Part shown: one piece after another, positions 1 through 10,638 of the stretch
Numbering within the stretch: the stretch's first letter is position 1
Layout of the letters: each line of letters opens with the position of its first letter
DNA from: Pseudomonas putida
GTDB taxonomy: Bacteria > Pseudomonadota > Gammaproteobacteria > Pseudomonadales > Pseudomonadaceae
Assembly: GCF_005080685.1 (NCBI RefSeq)
Contig: NZ_CP039371.1
Span: 6,386,001-6,450,000, forward strand
DNA length: 64,000 nt
Direction: 5' to 3'
Notes under the pieces: generated by a model
Told to the model about the DNA's origin: nothing
Databases searched by the model: none
What the model saw: the letters and a program-made list of their open reading frames with translations, nothing else
Translations under genes and position numbers: made by a program

Positions 1-90
1 CAGTTTCGCACCGAAAAAGCGCTGTTCCCGGAATCGGCGGCCTACATGGACTTTCTGATGAGCAACGCCAGCAAGGGAGCCAAGCAATGA
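1..90 (+). CDS. DUF4810 domain lipoprotein, C-terminal end only
   Basis: Only the last 29 codons are inside the window, ending in FPESAAYMDFLM followed by a short basic tail and TGA. That ending resembles the C-terminus of DUF4810 proteins, which in many Gammaproteobacteria sit between a CsgG-like gene and a DUF799 lipoprotein gene. The TGA overlaps the ATG of the next gene (ATGA at 87-90), so the two are probably translated together. The upstream part of the gene and its promoter lie outside the window. Family assignment rests on a short segment plus context. Confidence 0.6.
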   Translation, partial: QFRTEKALFPESAAYMDFLMSNASKGAKQ

Positions 91-746
91 TCAAGCGCCT
101 CACCCAGCTGCTGGTCGGCGCCTGCGTCCTGGCCCTGTTCGCCGGCTGCGCCGAGCGCAAGACCATCGACTACTCGGCCTACAAGCAAGCCCGGCCGAAG
201 TCGATCCTGATCCTGCCGCCGCTCAACGATTCGCCGGACGTCAAGGCGACCTACAGCATGCTGTCGCAGGTCACCTACCCGCTGGCCGAGGCCGGCTACT
301 ACGTGATGCCAGTGGCGCTGGTGGATGAAACCTTCCGCCAGAACGGCATGACCACGCCCGCCGACATCCACCAGTTGCCAACGGCCAAGCTGCACGAGAT
401 CTTCGGTGCCGACGCAGGTCTGTACGTGACGGTATCGGACTACGGCACCCGCTACATGGTGCTGAGCAGCGCGACCATCGTCACCGCCAACGCCAAGCTG
501 GTCGACCTGAAGACCGGCACCACCCTGTGGACTGGCAGCGCCACGGCCTCCAGCCAGGAGAACCAGCAGAACCAGGGCGGGCTCATCGGCATGCTGATCA
601 CCGCGGCGGTGAACCAGATCATCAGCAGCGTGCAGGACGACGCGGGCTACCCGATCGCCGGCATGACCAGCGCCCGGCTGCTGACGCCGCATGCCAACGG
701 CGGGCTGCTGTATGGACCGCGGTCGCCGAAGTACGGCACTGACTGA
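87..746 (+). CDS. DUF799 (GNA1162-like) outer-membrane lipoprotein
   Basis: 219 residues. The N-terminus is a lipoprotein signal: basic start, hydrophobic stretch, then a lipobox LFAGC with the lipidated Cys near residue 21. The mature part contains SILILPPLNDSPDVKA and a Gly/Gln-rich loop near residues 155-165, typical of DUF799/GNA1162 proteins, which have a TolB-N/CsgG-related fold. These genes usually occur in a CsgG-DUF4810-DUF799 trio, and the ATGA overlap with the upstream DUF4810 gene fits that operon. A surface or envelope-complex role is inferred from the family; the exact function is unknown. Confidence 0.85.
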   Translation: MIKRLTQLLVGACVLALFAGCAERKTIDYSAYKQARPKSILILPPLNDSPDVKATYSMLSQVTYPLAEAGYYVMPVALVDETFRQNGMTTPADIHQLPTAKLHEIFGADAGLYVTVSDYGTRYMVLSSATIVTANAKLVDLKTGTTLWTGSATASSQENQQNQGGLIGMLITAAVNQIISSVQDDAGYPIAGMTSARLLTPHANGGLLYGPRSPKYGTD

Positions 747-756
747 GCAGGACCTT

Positions 757-856
757 ACCGGCCCTTTCGCGGGACAAGCCCGCTCCCACAGATACATCGC
801 CGCACTTGAGAAGAGTGATGACCCTGTGGGAGCGGGCTTGCCCGCGAAGAGGCCGG
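757..856. repeat. REP pair (inverted)
   Basis: Two inverted copies of the pseudomonad REP motif: CGCGGGACAAGCCCGCTCC at about 768-787 and its near-complement GGAGCGGGCTTGCCCGCG at about 829-846, flanked by GGCC on both sides. The pair lies between convergent genes (DUF799 and pyrE) and can fold into a large hairpin, possibly aiding termination or mRNA stability. Confidence 0.85.
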
Positions 857-915
857 GACAGGCGATACGAAAAAGGCGACCTGCAGAGGTCGCCTTTCTC
901 ATTACCGGGCCAGGA

Positions 916-1556
916 TCAGATCCCGTACTGCGCCCGATAGGCTTCGACAGCCGGCAGGTGCTGCTTGAGCTGCGGATCGTCGGCGAGGAACTCCAGCACC
1001 TGGGTCAGCGAGACGATGCTCACCACCGGAATGCCGAAGTCGCGCTCCACTTCCTGGATCGCCGACAGCTCGCCGTTGCCACGCTCTTCGCGGTTCAGCG
1101 CGATCAGCACGCCAGCGGCCTTGGCCTGCTGGGCGTTGATGATCTGCATGACCTCGCGGATGGCGGTGCCAGCGGTGATCACGTCGTCGATGATCAGCAC
1201 GTCACCGGCCAGCGGGGCGCCGACCAGGCTGCCGCCTTCGCCGTGATCCTTGGCTTCCTTGCGGTTGAAACACCATGGCACGTCGAGCTCATGCTGCTCG
1301 GCCAGGGCCACGGCAGTGGCCGCCGCCAGGGGAATGCCCTTGTACGCGGGCCGAACAACACGTCGAAGGGGATCTTGCTGTCGACGATGGCCGCGGCGTA
1401 GCAACGCCCCAACTGGGCCAGGGCGGAACCGCTGCTGAACAGGCCGGCATTGAAGAAATACGGGCTGGTACGCCCCGATTTCAGAGTGAATTCACCGAAA
1501 CGCAGGACCCCGCGATCGATGGCAAAACGGATAAAGTCGCGCTGATACGGCTGCAT
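916..1556 (-). pseudogene. pyrE: orotate phosphoribosyltransferase, frameshifted as given
   Basis: PyrE makes orotidine 5'-phosphate from orotate and PRPP in de novo UMP synthesis. The N-terminal frame starts at 1556 ([18 protein letters not shown]) and reads to [11 protein letters not shown]; the remainder ([18 protein letters not shown], the PRPP-binding motif [14 protein letters not shown], and the C-terminus ending YRAQYGI) is in a different frame. The junction is near 1346-1352, where the minus strand reads GGCCCGCGTACAAGG; one extra G (GGCCCGGCGTAC) would restore GPAYKG. The total of 641 nt is exactly one base short of 213 codons plus stop. Either a real null allele, implying pyrimidine auxotrophy unless bypassed, or a sequencing error. 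No other part of the gene looks decayed, which favours error or a very recent mutation. Confidence 0.9.
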
Positions 1557-1636
1557 GGAAAGTCCCGGACACCACGGATTTAGCTAAATGGGTTGAGCTC
1601 GGGTATCATACACGCACGAGATTTATGGGGCCATTT

Positions 1637-2416
1637 ATGCGGATCATCAGTGTGAACGTTAATGGCATTCAGGCTGCGGCCGAGCGAGGATTGCTCAGCT
1701 GGTTGCAAGCCCAGAATGCCGACGTCATCTGCCTTCAGGATACCCGCGCCTCGGCCTTTGAACTCGACGACCCAGCTTTCCAGCTCGATGGCTATTTCCT
1801 TTATGCCTGCGACGCGGAGGTACCCGCCCAAGGTGGCGTGGCACTTTACTCGCGCATGCAGCCCAAGGCAGTCATCACCGGCCTGGGCTTCGAGACAGCC
1901 GACCGCTACGGGCGTTATCTGCAAGCAGATTTCGACAAAGTCAGTATTGCCAGCTTGCTGCTGCCTTCGGGCATGAACGGCGACGAAGACTTGAACCAGA
2001 AATTCAAGTTGATGGACGACTTCGCCAAGTACCTGGACAAACAGCGTCGCAAGCGTCGCGAATACATCTATTGCGGCTCGTTCTACGTGGCGCAGCAGAA
2101 GCTCGACATCAAGAACTGGCGTGACAGCCAGCAGTCGCCAGGCTTCCTGCCGCCAGAACGCGCCTGGATGGACGCGATCACCGGCGACATGGGCTACGTG
2201 GATGCCTTGCGCGAAGTCAGCCGCGAAGGCGATCAGTACAGCTGGTGGCCGGACAACGAACAGGCCGAGATGCTCAACCTGGGCTATCGCTTCGACTACC
2301 AGATCCTCACCCCGGGCCTGCGTCGCTTCGTGCGCAATGCCCGCCTGCCGCGTCAGCCGCGCTTCTCGCAGCATGCGCCGCTGATCGTCGACTATGACTG
2401 GACGTTGACCATTTAA
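1637..2416 (+). CDS. crc: catabolite repression control protein Crc
   Basis: 259 residues from ATG 1637 (MRIISVNVNGIQAAAERG); an in-frame ATG at 1625 would add four residues, but the GGGG just upstream of 1637 and the usual Crc length favour 1637. The protein has the exonuclease III / AP-endonuclease fold, but catalytic positions are changed: LQDTR where ExoIII has LQET, CGSFYVA where ExoIII-type enzymes have GDxN, and SQHAPL in place of SDHAPL. This agrees with the known lack of nuclease activity of Pseudomonas Crc, which works with Hfq to repress translation of catabolic mRNAs. It is divergent from pyrE and close to rph, as in other pseudomonads. Confidence 0.95.
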   Translation: MRIISVNVNGIQAAAERGLLSWLQAQNADVICLQDTRASAFELDDPAFQLDGYFLYACDAEVPAQGGVALYSRMQPKAVITGLGFETADRYGRYLQADFDKVSIASLLLPSGMNGDEDLNQKFKLMDDFAKYLDKQRRKRREYIYCGSFYVAQQKLDIKNWRDSQQSPGFLPPERAWMDAITGDMGYVDALREVSREGDQYSWWPDNEQAEMLNLGYRFDYQILTPGLRRFVRNARLPRQPRFSQHAPLIVDYDWTLTI

Positions 2417-2422
2417 AGCATT

Positions 2423-2545
2423 GGGGCCGCTGCGCAGCCCATTCGCGGGACAAGCCCGCTCCCACAAGATTTGTGCACCTTTCCAGCCATGCATACATCT
2501 TGTGGGAGCGGGCTTGTCCCGCGAATGGGCACCCAGCGGCCCCAA
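2423..2545. repeat. REP pair (inverted)
   Basis: Inverted REP copies around 2444-2462 and 2504-2526, with outer complementary flanks (GGGGCCGC at 2423 and GCGGCCCC at the end). Located between the convergent crc and DUF4870 genes. Confidence 0.85.
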
Positions 2546-2547
2546 TG

Positions 2548-2916
2548 CTATTTGATCGGCCGCCAGATCAGCGGATACCGATACGCCTTCCCTTCATTGG
2601 CCCTGACCCCTGCCAGGATGATCAGGATCAGCACCGCCACCATCAGCATGGCGAACAGCACCAGCCCGATGAACACGAACATCAGCAGGAAGCAGACGAA
2701 TCCGGCGATGGTCACGCTGATCTGAAAGTTCAGCGCCTCCTTGCCCTGGGCATCGATGAAGGGATCTTGCTCACGCTTGAGGTGCCACAGCACCAGCGGG
2801 CCCAGCAGGTGCCCGAGGGGCACCACCAGGCCAAGCAGCGCGGCAAGGTGACAGAACATCGCCCATTGCCGCACGTCGGCGTTGGGCGGGGTGATCGACA
2901 GGTTCGAATCGCTCAT
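2548..2916 (-). CDS. DUF4870 (Tic20-like) membrane protein
   Basis: 122 residues. The start is ATG 2916 (MSDSNLSITPPNADVRQW), preceded eight bases upstream by a strong AAGGAGG; an in-frame GTG at 2925 lies inside that site and is unlikely. The sequence has a hydrophobic segment near residues 18-40, a charged loop with KREQDPFIDAQGKEALNFQ, and a long hydrophobic stretch split into two helices. The GKEALNFQ motif is typical of DUF4870. Integral inner-membrane protein of unknown function. The gene immediately upstream on the same strand is rph. Confidence 0.85.
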   Translation of the reverse strand: MSDSNLSITPPNADVRQWAMFCHLAALLGLVVPLGHLLGPLVLWHLKREQDPFIDAQGKEALNFQISVTIAGFVCFLLMFVFIGLVLFAMLMVAVLILIILAGVRANEGKAYRYPLIWRPIK

Positions 2917-2938
2917 GCCCCGCACCTCCTTGGTTGGG

Positions 2939-3661
2939 TCAGTCGGCGAGTGCCGCCTGCTGCAGCTCGAAGATTTCGTTCATGCCCTTTTGCGCCAGGG
3001 CTAGCATGGCATTGAAGTCTTCCGGCTGGAACGGCGCGCCTTCGGCAGTGCCCTGCACTTCGATGAAGCCACCGGCGCTGGTCATGACCACGTTGAGATC
3101 GGTCTCGGCAGCGGAGTCTTCGAGGTAGTCGAGGTCAAGCACCGCCTCGCCCTGGTACATGCCCACCGACACTGCGGCGATCATGTGCTTGAGTGGGTTG
3201 CCACCCTTGAGGCCGCCGCGCTTCTTGATCACCGCCAGGGCATCGCACAGGGCGACCATGGCACCGGTGATCGAGGCGGTGCGGGTGCCGCCATCGGCCT
3301 GGATCACGTCGCAGTCGACGTACAGGGTGATGTCGCCGAGCTTGCTCATGTCCAGCGCGGCGCGCAGCGAACGGCCGATCAGGCGCTGGATTTCCAGGGT
3401 GCGGCCACCCTGCTTGCCACGGCTGGCTTCGCGCTGGTTACGCTCGCCGGTGGAGCGCGGCAGCATGCCGTACTCGGCCGTCAGCCAGCCTTGGCCCTGC
3501 CCCTTGAGGAAGCGCGGGACGCCGTTTTCCACACTGACCGTGCAGATGACCTTGGTGTCACCGAACTCGACCAGTACCGACCCTTCGGCGTGCTTGGTGT
3601 AGTTGCGGGTGATGCGGATCGAGCGGAGCTGATCGGCGGCGCGACCACTTGGACGTTTCAT
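2939..3661 (-). CDS. rph: ribonuclease PH
   Basis: 240 residues from ATG 3661 ([13 protein letters not shown]); longer in-frame starts would add residues not seen in the family. RNase PH is a phosphate-dependent 3'-5' exoribonuclease that trims tRNA 3' ends. Visible family motifs include [20 protein letters not shown] in the phosphate/substrate site region, [20 protein letters not shown], and EGAPFQ near the C-terminus. The reading frame is intact to LQQAALAD, unlike the frameshifted rph-1 allele of E. coli K-12. Confidence 0.96.
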   Translation of the reverse strand: MKRPSGRAADQLRSIRITRNYTKHAEGSVLVEFGDTKVICTVSVENGVPRFLKGQGQGWLTAEYGMLPRSTGERNQREASRGKQGGRTLEIQRLIGRSLRAALDMSKLGDITLYVDCDVIQADGGTRTASITGAMVALCDALAVIKKRGGLKGGNPLKHMIAAVSVGMYQGEAVLDLDYLEDSAAETDLNVVMTSAGGFIEVQGTAEGAPFQPEDFNAMLALAQKGMNEIFELQQAALAD

Positions 3662-3890
3662 CTGGGATACCTGTACCGGGACTTTGAATCTGGCGAGCAT
3701 TATAAAGCCCGCCGCCCCATGAGGACATGCCTATCGTCGCACCCGGCCACGCCTGTCGCCTTTTCCGAACGTGATCGGGGGGGATCTGTAACATGGGTGG
3801 ATTGGGCCTGGCGCACCCACTGCGCTACAATCCTGCGCCTTGCAGCCGGAAGGCTTCCCCGTTCACATCATCCAACGCGAGGTACTCCCC

Positions 3891-5388
<1,498 letters not shown>

Positions 5389-5398
5389 GGCATCGTAG

Positions 5399-5519
5399 GG
5401 GGCCGCGTTGCGGCCCTTCGCGGGACAAGCCCGCTCCTACAGGTACAGCGCTGAATCCGAAACCGGCGCTGAACCTGTAGGAGCGGGCTTGTCCCGCGAA
5501 GGGCTGCAACGCAGCCCCA
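5399..5519. repeat. REP pair (inverted)
   Basis: Inverted REP copies near 5420-5440 and 5480-5503 with GGGGCCGCGTTGCGGC at the left edge and the complementary GCTGCAACGCAGCCCC at the right edge. The two outer flanks are themselves complementary, so the whole unit forms a cruciform-like hairpin between the convergent gmk and APC permease genes. Confidence 0.85.
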
Positions 5520-5523
5520 AGCT

Positions 5524-7062
5524 TCATTCCTGCAACTGCAAGGTCGCCTGCTGGCGCAAGGTAGCCCCGAGGAAATACGCCGGCGCCCGCATCCGCGAAA
5601 GCATCATCAGCACGATCCCCAGCGCCGAGATGATCGCCGCGATCACGAACACCAACCCCACCCCCGCCACATGCGAGCCGCTGCCGAACTCAGGCGACGC
5701 GCTGTCGATCGCCGTGCGCACGAAGATCACCGACAGGATCACCCCACCCACCAACGGGCACAGGCCACGCATGAAGAAGTGGCGCAGGCTGGCGAACAGG
5801 CTGTGGCGGAAGTACCAGACGCAGGCGAACGCGGTCAGCGAATAGTAGAAGCAGATCATCATGCCCAACGCGGTGATGGTGTCGGCCAACACGTTCTCGC
5901 TCAAGGTGCGCATGGTCACGTAGAACAGCCCCGCGGCGACCCCGGCGCAGATGGTCGCGTAGCGCGGCGTCTGCGAACGCGGGCAGACCGTGGCGAAACG
6001 CTGCGGCACGGCGCCGTAGTACCCCATCGCCAACAACGTGCGCGCTGGCGAGACGAAGGTCGACTGCAGCGAGGCCGCGGTGCTGGCCAGCACCGCGATG
6101 GACATCAGGATCGCCAGCGGCCCCATGACCGGGCCGGCCAGGTGGGCGAAGACGTTTTCCTGGATGCGCGGGTTGTTCAGCCCCAGGCCATCCTCGCTGA
6201 TACCCGCGAACTGCAAGGTGGCGATGGCCGTCAGCAGGTACAGGCCAAGAATCAGCAGCACCGTCCAGGTGGCGGCCTTGCCCGGCACCTCGTCGCTGCC
6301 GATCGACTCCTCACTGACCGTCAGGCACACATCCCAACCCCAGAAAATGAAGATCGACAGCGACAGCCCGGCAGCAAAGGCCGAGAACGATTCGACACCG
6401 AACGGGTTGAACCAGGCCAGGTCGAAGGCCAGCGGCGGCGGCGCGGTGGTTTCGCTGAAGGCGGCGAAGGCAAAGCCGATCAGCACCAGCAACTGCAAGG
6501 CGACCAGGCCGTACTGCACGGTCATGGTGGTGGCCATGCCGCGGCAACAGATCCACACCGCCATGGCGATGAACACGCAACAGGTGGTGATGTTGATCAA
6601 CAGGTTGTCGGCCAGCGCCGCCAGTTCGTGCTGGCCGGTGATCTGGGCGATGAACAGGTAGAAGAAGTCGACCGCGACCCCGGCCAGGTTGGACAGCACG
6701 ATGGTGGTGGCGACCACCAGGCCCCAACCGCCGATCCAGCCGATCATCGGGCCGAAGGCACGCGCCGACCAGGTGAACGAGGTGCCGCTGTCCGGCTCCG
6801 CCGCATTCAGCTCGCGGTAGCCGAGGGCGACCAGCAACATGGGCAGGAAACCGACGATGAATACCGCTGGCAAGTGCGCGCCGACTTCGCGCACGGTGGG
6901 GCCAAGGGCGCCGGTCAGGGTGTAGACCGGGGCAATGGTGGAAATGCCCAGCACCACGCTGGCCAACAGGCCAAGCCGACCCTTGGCCAGGCCTTTGCTG
7001 CGCTGGGTAGTGCCCGAGTCGGCCGCGTCTGGTGGCCGGCCGGCTTCTGTGTAATCGCTCAT
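5524..7062 (-). CDS. APC-family amino acid/polyamine permease
   Basis: 512 residues from ATG 7062 (MSDYTEAGRPPD). About twelve hydrophobic segments; the first, GLLASVVLGISTIAPVYTL, carries the APC helix-I signature. Cytoplasmic loops and the long periplasmic region fit the APC superfamily. The gene is downstream of PuuD- and PuuA-like genes on the same strand, so the substrate is probably putrescine, GABA or a related amine. That substrate is inferred from context only; residue reading cannot separate polyamine importers from general amino-acid permeases. Confidence 0.88.
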   Translation of the reverse strand: MSDYTEAGRPPDAADSGTTQRSKGLAKGRLGLLASVVLGISTIAPVYTLTGALGPTVREVGAHLPAVFIVGFLPMLLVALGYRELNAAEPDSGTSFTWSARAFGPMIGWIGGWGLVVATTIVLSNLAGVAVDFFYLFIAQITGQHELAALADNLLINITTCCVFIAMAVWICCRGMATTMTVQYGLVALQLLVLIGFAFAAFSETTAPPPLAFDLAWFNPFGVESFSAFAAGLSLSIFIFWGWDVCLTVSEESIGSDEVPGKAATWTVLLILGLYLLTAIATLQFAGISEDGLGLNNPRIQENVFAHLAGPVMGPLAILMSIAVLASTAASLQSTFVSPARTLLAMGYYGAVPQRFATVCPRSQTPRYATICAGVAAGLFYVTMRTLSENVLADTITALGMMICFYYSLTAFACVWYFRHSLFASLRHFFMRGLCPLVGGVILSVIFVRTAIDSASPEFGSGSHVAGVGLVFVIAAIISALGIVLMMLSRMRAPAYFLGATLRQQATLQLQE

Positions 7063-7122
7063 GAGTAAACCGTAACTATTGGAATTGTTTTCACGGGTCT
7101 CAGACTCAGGACCCGCTTCCAC

Positions 7123-7896
7123 TCATTGAAGGCTCGCTGCCCGGTCGACCCGCGCAGCATGGGCAATGCAGGCCTCGCGAAACGCCTGGAACAGGCGCAG
7201 CGAGACCGGGTTTTCGGTGAAACGCCATTCCGGGTGCCACTGCACGCCGAGCACCAGGCCCGGCGCATCAGGCATCGACACCGCTTCGATCAGGCCATCC
7301 GGGGCCCGTGCCTCGACACGCAGGCCAGCGGCCAAGCGGTCGATGCCCTGGCTGTGCAGCGAGTTGACCTCGAACTGCGCGGCCAGGCCAAGGCGCTCGA
7401 ACAGTCCACCAGCTTCGACGCTGACGGCATGACGAGGGCCATACTGCACCTCCAGGGGTGCATCCTCAGGTTCGCGGTGATCCAGGTAGCCCGGCAGGTC
7501 CTGCACGCGCTGGTGCAGGCTGCCGCCCAGGGCCACATTGAGCTCCTGGAAGCCACGGCAGATGCACATCACCGGCACGCCGGCGGCAATCGCGCCGCGC
7601 AGCAGCGGCAGGGTCAGGCGGTCACGCGCCTGGTCGTGCCGGGTCCCTTCCGCGCTGGGGGCGCCATTGTAATGATGCGGTTCGACATTTGAAGGGGAAC
7701 CTGTGAAAAGAATGCCATCGAGCCGCGCCAGCAACGCCTGGCTATCGCTGCCGCCATCACGGGCCGGCAGGATCAGCGGCAACCCGGCGAACGCCGCGGC
7801 CTCCACATACTTGTCGCCGACCGTGTGCGACGGGTTCTTGCCCACCTGCTGGCGGCAGGCGCTGACACCGATCAAGGGGACCGCATTTGCGCTCAT
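7123..7896 (-). CDS. puuD: gamma-glutamyl-GABA hydrolase-like class I amidotransferase
   Basis: 257 residues from ATG 7896 (MSANAVPLIGVSACRQ). Peptidase C26 family. The nucleophile Cys is in VPVMCICRGFQELNVALGG and the catalytic His/Glu are in VQWHPEW near the C-terminus; the conserved NSLHSQGID lies between. PuuD releases GABA from gamma-glutamyl-GABA in putrescine breakdown. It follows the glutamine-synthetase-like gene by only four bases, as expected for a puu-type operon. The exact substrate is inferred from family and context. Confidence 0.88.
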   Translation of the reverse strand: MSANAVPLIGVSACRQQVGKNPSHTVGDKYVEAAAFAGLPLILPARDGGSDSQALLARLDGILFTGSPSNVEPHHYNGAPSAEGTRHDQARDRLTLPLLRGAIAAGVPVMCICRGFQELNVALGGSLHQRVQDLPGYLDHREPEDAPLEVQYGPRHAVSVEAGGLFERLGLAAQFEVNSLHSQGIDRLAAGLRVEARAPDGLIEAVSMPDAPGLVLGVQWHPEWRFTENPVSLRLFQAFREACIAHAARVDRAASLQ

Positions 7897-7900
7897 GGGC

Positions 7901-9283
7901 TTACACCGTGTGCAGGTACCAGTTGTACTCGAGGTCCGAGATCGAGACTTCGAACTCGGCCAGTTCACTCTCCTTGCAGGCCACGAAGATGTCGATGTAG
8001 TCCGGGCTGATGTATTGGTTGAGCACTTCGCTGTCGTCCAGCGCACGCAGAGCGTCGCGCAGGTTGTTCGGCAGGCTCTGCTCCAGTTGCTCGTAGGCGT
8101 TGCCTTCGATCGGCGCGCCGGGCTCGATCTTGCGGGTCAGGCCGTGATGGATGCCGGCCAGGATCGACGCGAGCATCAGGTACGGGTTGGCATCGGCGCT
8201 CGCCACCCGGTGCTCGATGCGCACGTTGTCGCTGCTGTCGGTCGGCACGCGGACCGCCACGGTGCGGTTGTCCAGGCCCCAGCTTGGCGCATTGGGTACG
8301 TAGAACTGCGCACCGAAGCGGCGGTACGAGTTGATGTTCGGGCAGAGGAACGCCATCGACGCCGGCATGGTTTCCAGCACACCGCCGATGGCGTGGCGCA
8401 GCGCGTCGCTTTCGAGCGGGTCGGCACTGGCGAAGATGTTCTTGCCGGTTTTCTTGTCGAGCAGCGAGATGTGCACGTGCAGGCCGTTGCCGGCCTGGCC
8501 CGGGTAGGGCTTGGCCATGAAGGTGGTGTCCATCTCGTGGTCGTAGGCGACGTTCTTGATCAGGCGCTTGAGCAGGATCGCGTAGTCGCAGGCCTTCAAC
8601 GGATCGGCCACGTGATGGAGGTTGACCTCGAACTGCGCCGGGGCGCTTTCCTTGACGATGGCATCGGCCGGCAGGCCCTGCTCCTTGGCGGCTTCGAGCA
8701 TGTCCTGGAGGCAGTCGGCGTATTCGTCGAGGTCGTCGATCAGGTACACCTGGGTCGACTGCGGGCGCTTGCCGGAAATCGGCGAGCGCGGCGGCTGCGG
8801 CCGACCGTTGAGGTTGTCCTGGTCGATCAGGTAGAACTCCAGCTCGAACGCCGCGCAGATGTCCAGGCCCAGGTCGTCGAACCGGCTCACCACCTGGCGC
8901 AGCACCTCGCGCGGGTCGGCGAAGAACGGTGCGCCGTCCAGTTCGTGCATGGTCATCAGCAGCTGGGCGGTGGGGCGTTTCTGCCAAGGCTCGTCCGACA
9001 GCGTGCCGGCAATCGGGAAACAGATGCGGTCGGCATCGCCGATGTCCAGGCCAAGGCCAGTGCTTTCCACAGTCGAGCCGTTGATATCCAGGGCGAACAG
9101 CGACGCCGGCAGGTTGATGCCTTTTTCGTACACCTTGTGCAAGCTGGCCCGCTCGATGCGCTTGCCGCGTACCACGCCATTCATGTCGGAGATCAGCAGG
9201 TCGACGTACTGCGTATCCGGATGGGCCTGGAGGAAGTCATTCATCTCGCTGGAGGAACTGGCGCACGGGGTGACCGACGTCAT
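7901..9283 (-). CDS. puuA: glutamine synthetase-like gamma-glutamylpolyamine ligase
   Basis: 460 residues from ATG 9283 (MTSVTPCASSSSEMNDF); the AAAGGA eight bases upstream selects this ATG over the one at 9292. The GS catalytic domain is clear: FELEFYLIDQDN (metal ligands), FEVNLHHVADPL, the ATP-binding NGLHVHISLLDKK, and RIEHRVASADANPYL. Ends in SDLEYNWYLHTV, typical of the PuuA/SpuI group rather than biosynthetic GlnA. Adjacent PuuD-like and permease genes support gamma-glutamylation of putrescine or a similar amine as the pathway's first step. Confidence 0.88.
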   Translation of the reverse strand: MTSVTPCASSSSEMNDFLQAHPDTQYVDLLISDMNGVVRGKRIERASLHKVYEKGINLPASLFALDINGSTVESTGLGLDIGDADRICFPIAGTLSDEPWQKRPTAQLLMTMHELDGAPFFADPREVLRQVVSRFDDLGLDICAAFELEFYLIDQDNLNGRPQPPRSPISGKRPQSTQVYLIDDLDEYADCLQDMLEAAKEQGLPADAIVKESAPAQFEVNLHHVADPLKACDYAILLKRLIKNVAYDHEMDTTFMAKPYPGQAGNGLHVHISLLDKKTGKNIFASADPLESDALRHAIGGVLETMPASMAFLCPNINSYRRFGAQFYVPNAPSWGLDNRTVAVRVPTDSSDNVRIEHRVASADANPYLMLASILAGIHHGLTRKIEPGAPIEGNAYEQLEQSLPNNLRDALRALDDSEVLNQYISPDYIDIFVACKESELAEFEVSISDLEYNWYLHTV

Positions 9284-9490
9284 GGTGTACATCCTTTGAT
9301 GTGCTGCGGCGATGTGGGGGGATACGGCTGGCGCCTCACGGGCGACGATGGTTGCAGCTGTTGTTCTTTTCACTTTCCCATCGTGGGGATTGGTCGCCCG
9401 ACCGGATGCATTGATTCCCGGGGGCCGTTTCACTATAAAATGGCCCCAACGCAACAGACATTGGCAATTCGGCAAGCAGAGCGTGCACCA
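9284..9490. promoter_or_regulatory. divergent intergenic region puuA-like / LysR
   Basis: About 207 bp between the divergent starts of the glutamine-synthetase-like gene and the LysR gene. It must hold promoters for both. TTTCACTATAAAATGG near 9428-9443 contains a possible -10 element (TATAAAAT) for the regulator. No clean T-N11-A LysR operator could be assigned by eye. Confidence 0.4.
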
Positions 9491-10363
9491 ATGCAATATC
9501 AGATCACCCATGCCGACCTCTCCCTGGTCCTGGCCCTGGAACGCGGTCGCTCATTGGCCAAGGCCGCCGAACTGCTCAAGGTCGACGTCTCGACGGTGTT
9601 CCGCTCGATCCGTCGCCTGGAGTCGGCACTGGGCACGGCGCTGTTCGTCAAGAGCCGCAAGGGCTACCTGCCGACCGACACCGCCCAGGCCCTGGCCGAG
9701 CAGGCCGAGCGCGCCGAGCAGGCGCTGGAGGCGGCGCGCATCGCCATGAGCAGTGGCGAACAGGTGGTCAGCGGCACGGTGCGCCTGACCTGCACCGAGG
9801 CCGTGATGCACAGCCTGCTGCTGCCGGCGTTGGCCGAATTCATGCCCAATTACCCGGCGCTGTCGCTGGAAATGGGCACCTCCAACACCTTCGCCAACCT
9901 CAGCCGACGCGACGCCGACATCGCCCTGCGCCTGACCAACACGCCGCCCGAACACCTCGTGGGGCGCTGCCTGGGCTCCACCTCGTACGTGATCTGCGGC
10001 CAGCCGCAGTGGCGCGAGCGCCTGGCCGAAGCCGCCGCCAGCGTGCCGTGGATCGCCCCGGACGACTCGATGCAGGACCACCCCACGGTGGTCTGGCGCA
10101 ACCAGCAATACCCCGGGCTCAGCCCGCGCTACCAGTGCAGCGGCATGTCGACCATCGCCCAACTGGTGAGCGCCGGCCTGGGCGTGGCGGCGCTGCCCGA
10201 CTACATGGTCGATGCCCTGCCTGGGGTCGATGCGCTGAGCGGCCCTCTGGCCGGCTGCGACACCCAGCTGTGGCTACTGACCCGCCCCGATTGCCGGGCA
10301 TTGCGTTCGGTGCAGACGCTGTTCGAGGAGCTGACCCCACGGTTGCGTGGCGCGATGCTCTGA
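9491..10363 (+). CDS. LysR-family transcriptional regulator
   Basis: 290 residues from ATG 9491 (MQYQITHADLSLVLALE). The N-terminal winged HTH contains GRSLAKAAELLKVDVSTVFRS (residues about 19-39) and RRLESALGTALF; a LysR substrate-binding domain follows, with VSGTVRLTCTEA and LVSAGLGVAALPDYMV. Divergent from the puuA-like gene and therefore a candidate regulator of the polyamine/GABA cluster; this is inference from orientation. The upstream open frame extends for hundreds of codons, but no protein features lie there. Confidence 0.9.
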   Translation: MQYQITHADLSLVLALERGRSLAKAAELLKVDVSTVFRSIRRLESALGTALFVKSRKGYLPTDTAQALAEQAERAEQALEAARIAMSSGEQVVSGTVRLTCTEAVMHSLLLPALAEFMPNYPALSLEMGTSNTFANLSRRDADIALRLTNTPPEHLVGRCLGSTSYVICGQPQWRERLAEAAASVPWIAPDDSMQDHPTVVWRNQQYPGLSPRYQCSGMSTIAQLVSAGLGVAALPDYMVDALPGVDALSGPLAGCDTQLWLLTRPDCRALRSVQTLFEELTPRLRGAML

Positions 10364-10428
10364 GGGTGTTGTGTTTCAGGGGCTGCTGGCGTTATCGTCG
10401 GAACCAGGCGTTCAGGGTGTCTGCTACG

Positions 10429-10524
10429 GCCCTTTCGCGGGTAAACCCGCTCCCACAGGTGCGATTGTGTGCCTGAGGACGACGCAGTTCCTGTAGGAGC
10501 GGGTTTACCCGCGAAGAAACCTGC
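10429..10524. repeat. REP pair, GGGTAAACCC variant
   Basis: Inverted copies of a variant REP: CGCGGGTAAACCCGCTCC at about 10436-10453 and GGAGCGGGTTTACCCGCG at 10497-10514. Lies between the LysR gene and rpoZ, both on the plus strand. Confidence 0.85.
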
Positions 10525-10638
10525 ACGGAGCCTCCCGACAAAACAGCGCTTCCCTATTGGCTGGTGATTTTTTAAACTATCGAGTCCGCCTGCCCATATT
10601 GGGTTGCACGCCTACCGCATTTGCTACTGAGGAAGACC

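Noticed and set aside
7703..9490. Long plus-strand frame upstream of the LysR gene at 9491
   Set aside because: It runs antisense through the puuA-like and puuD-like genes; the HTH begins at 9491, so the real start is there.
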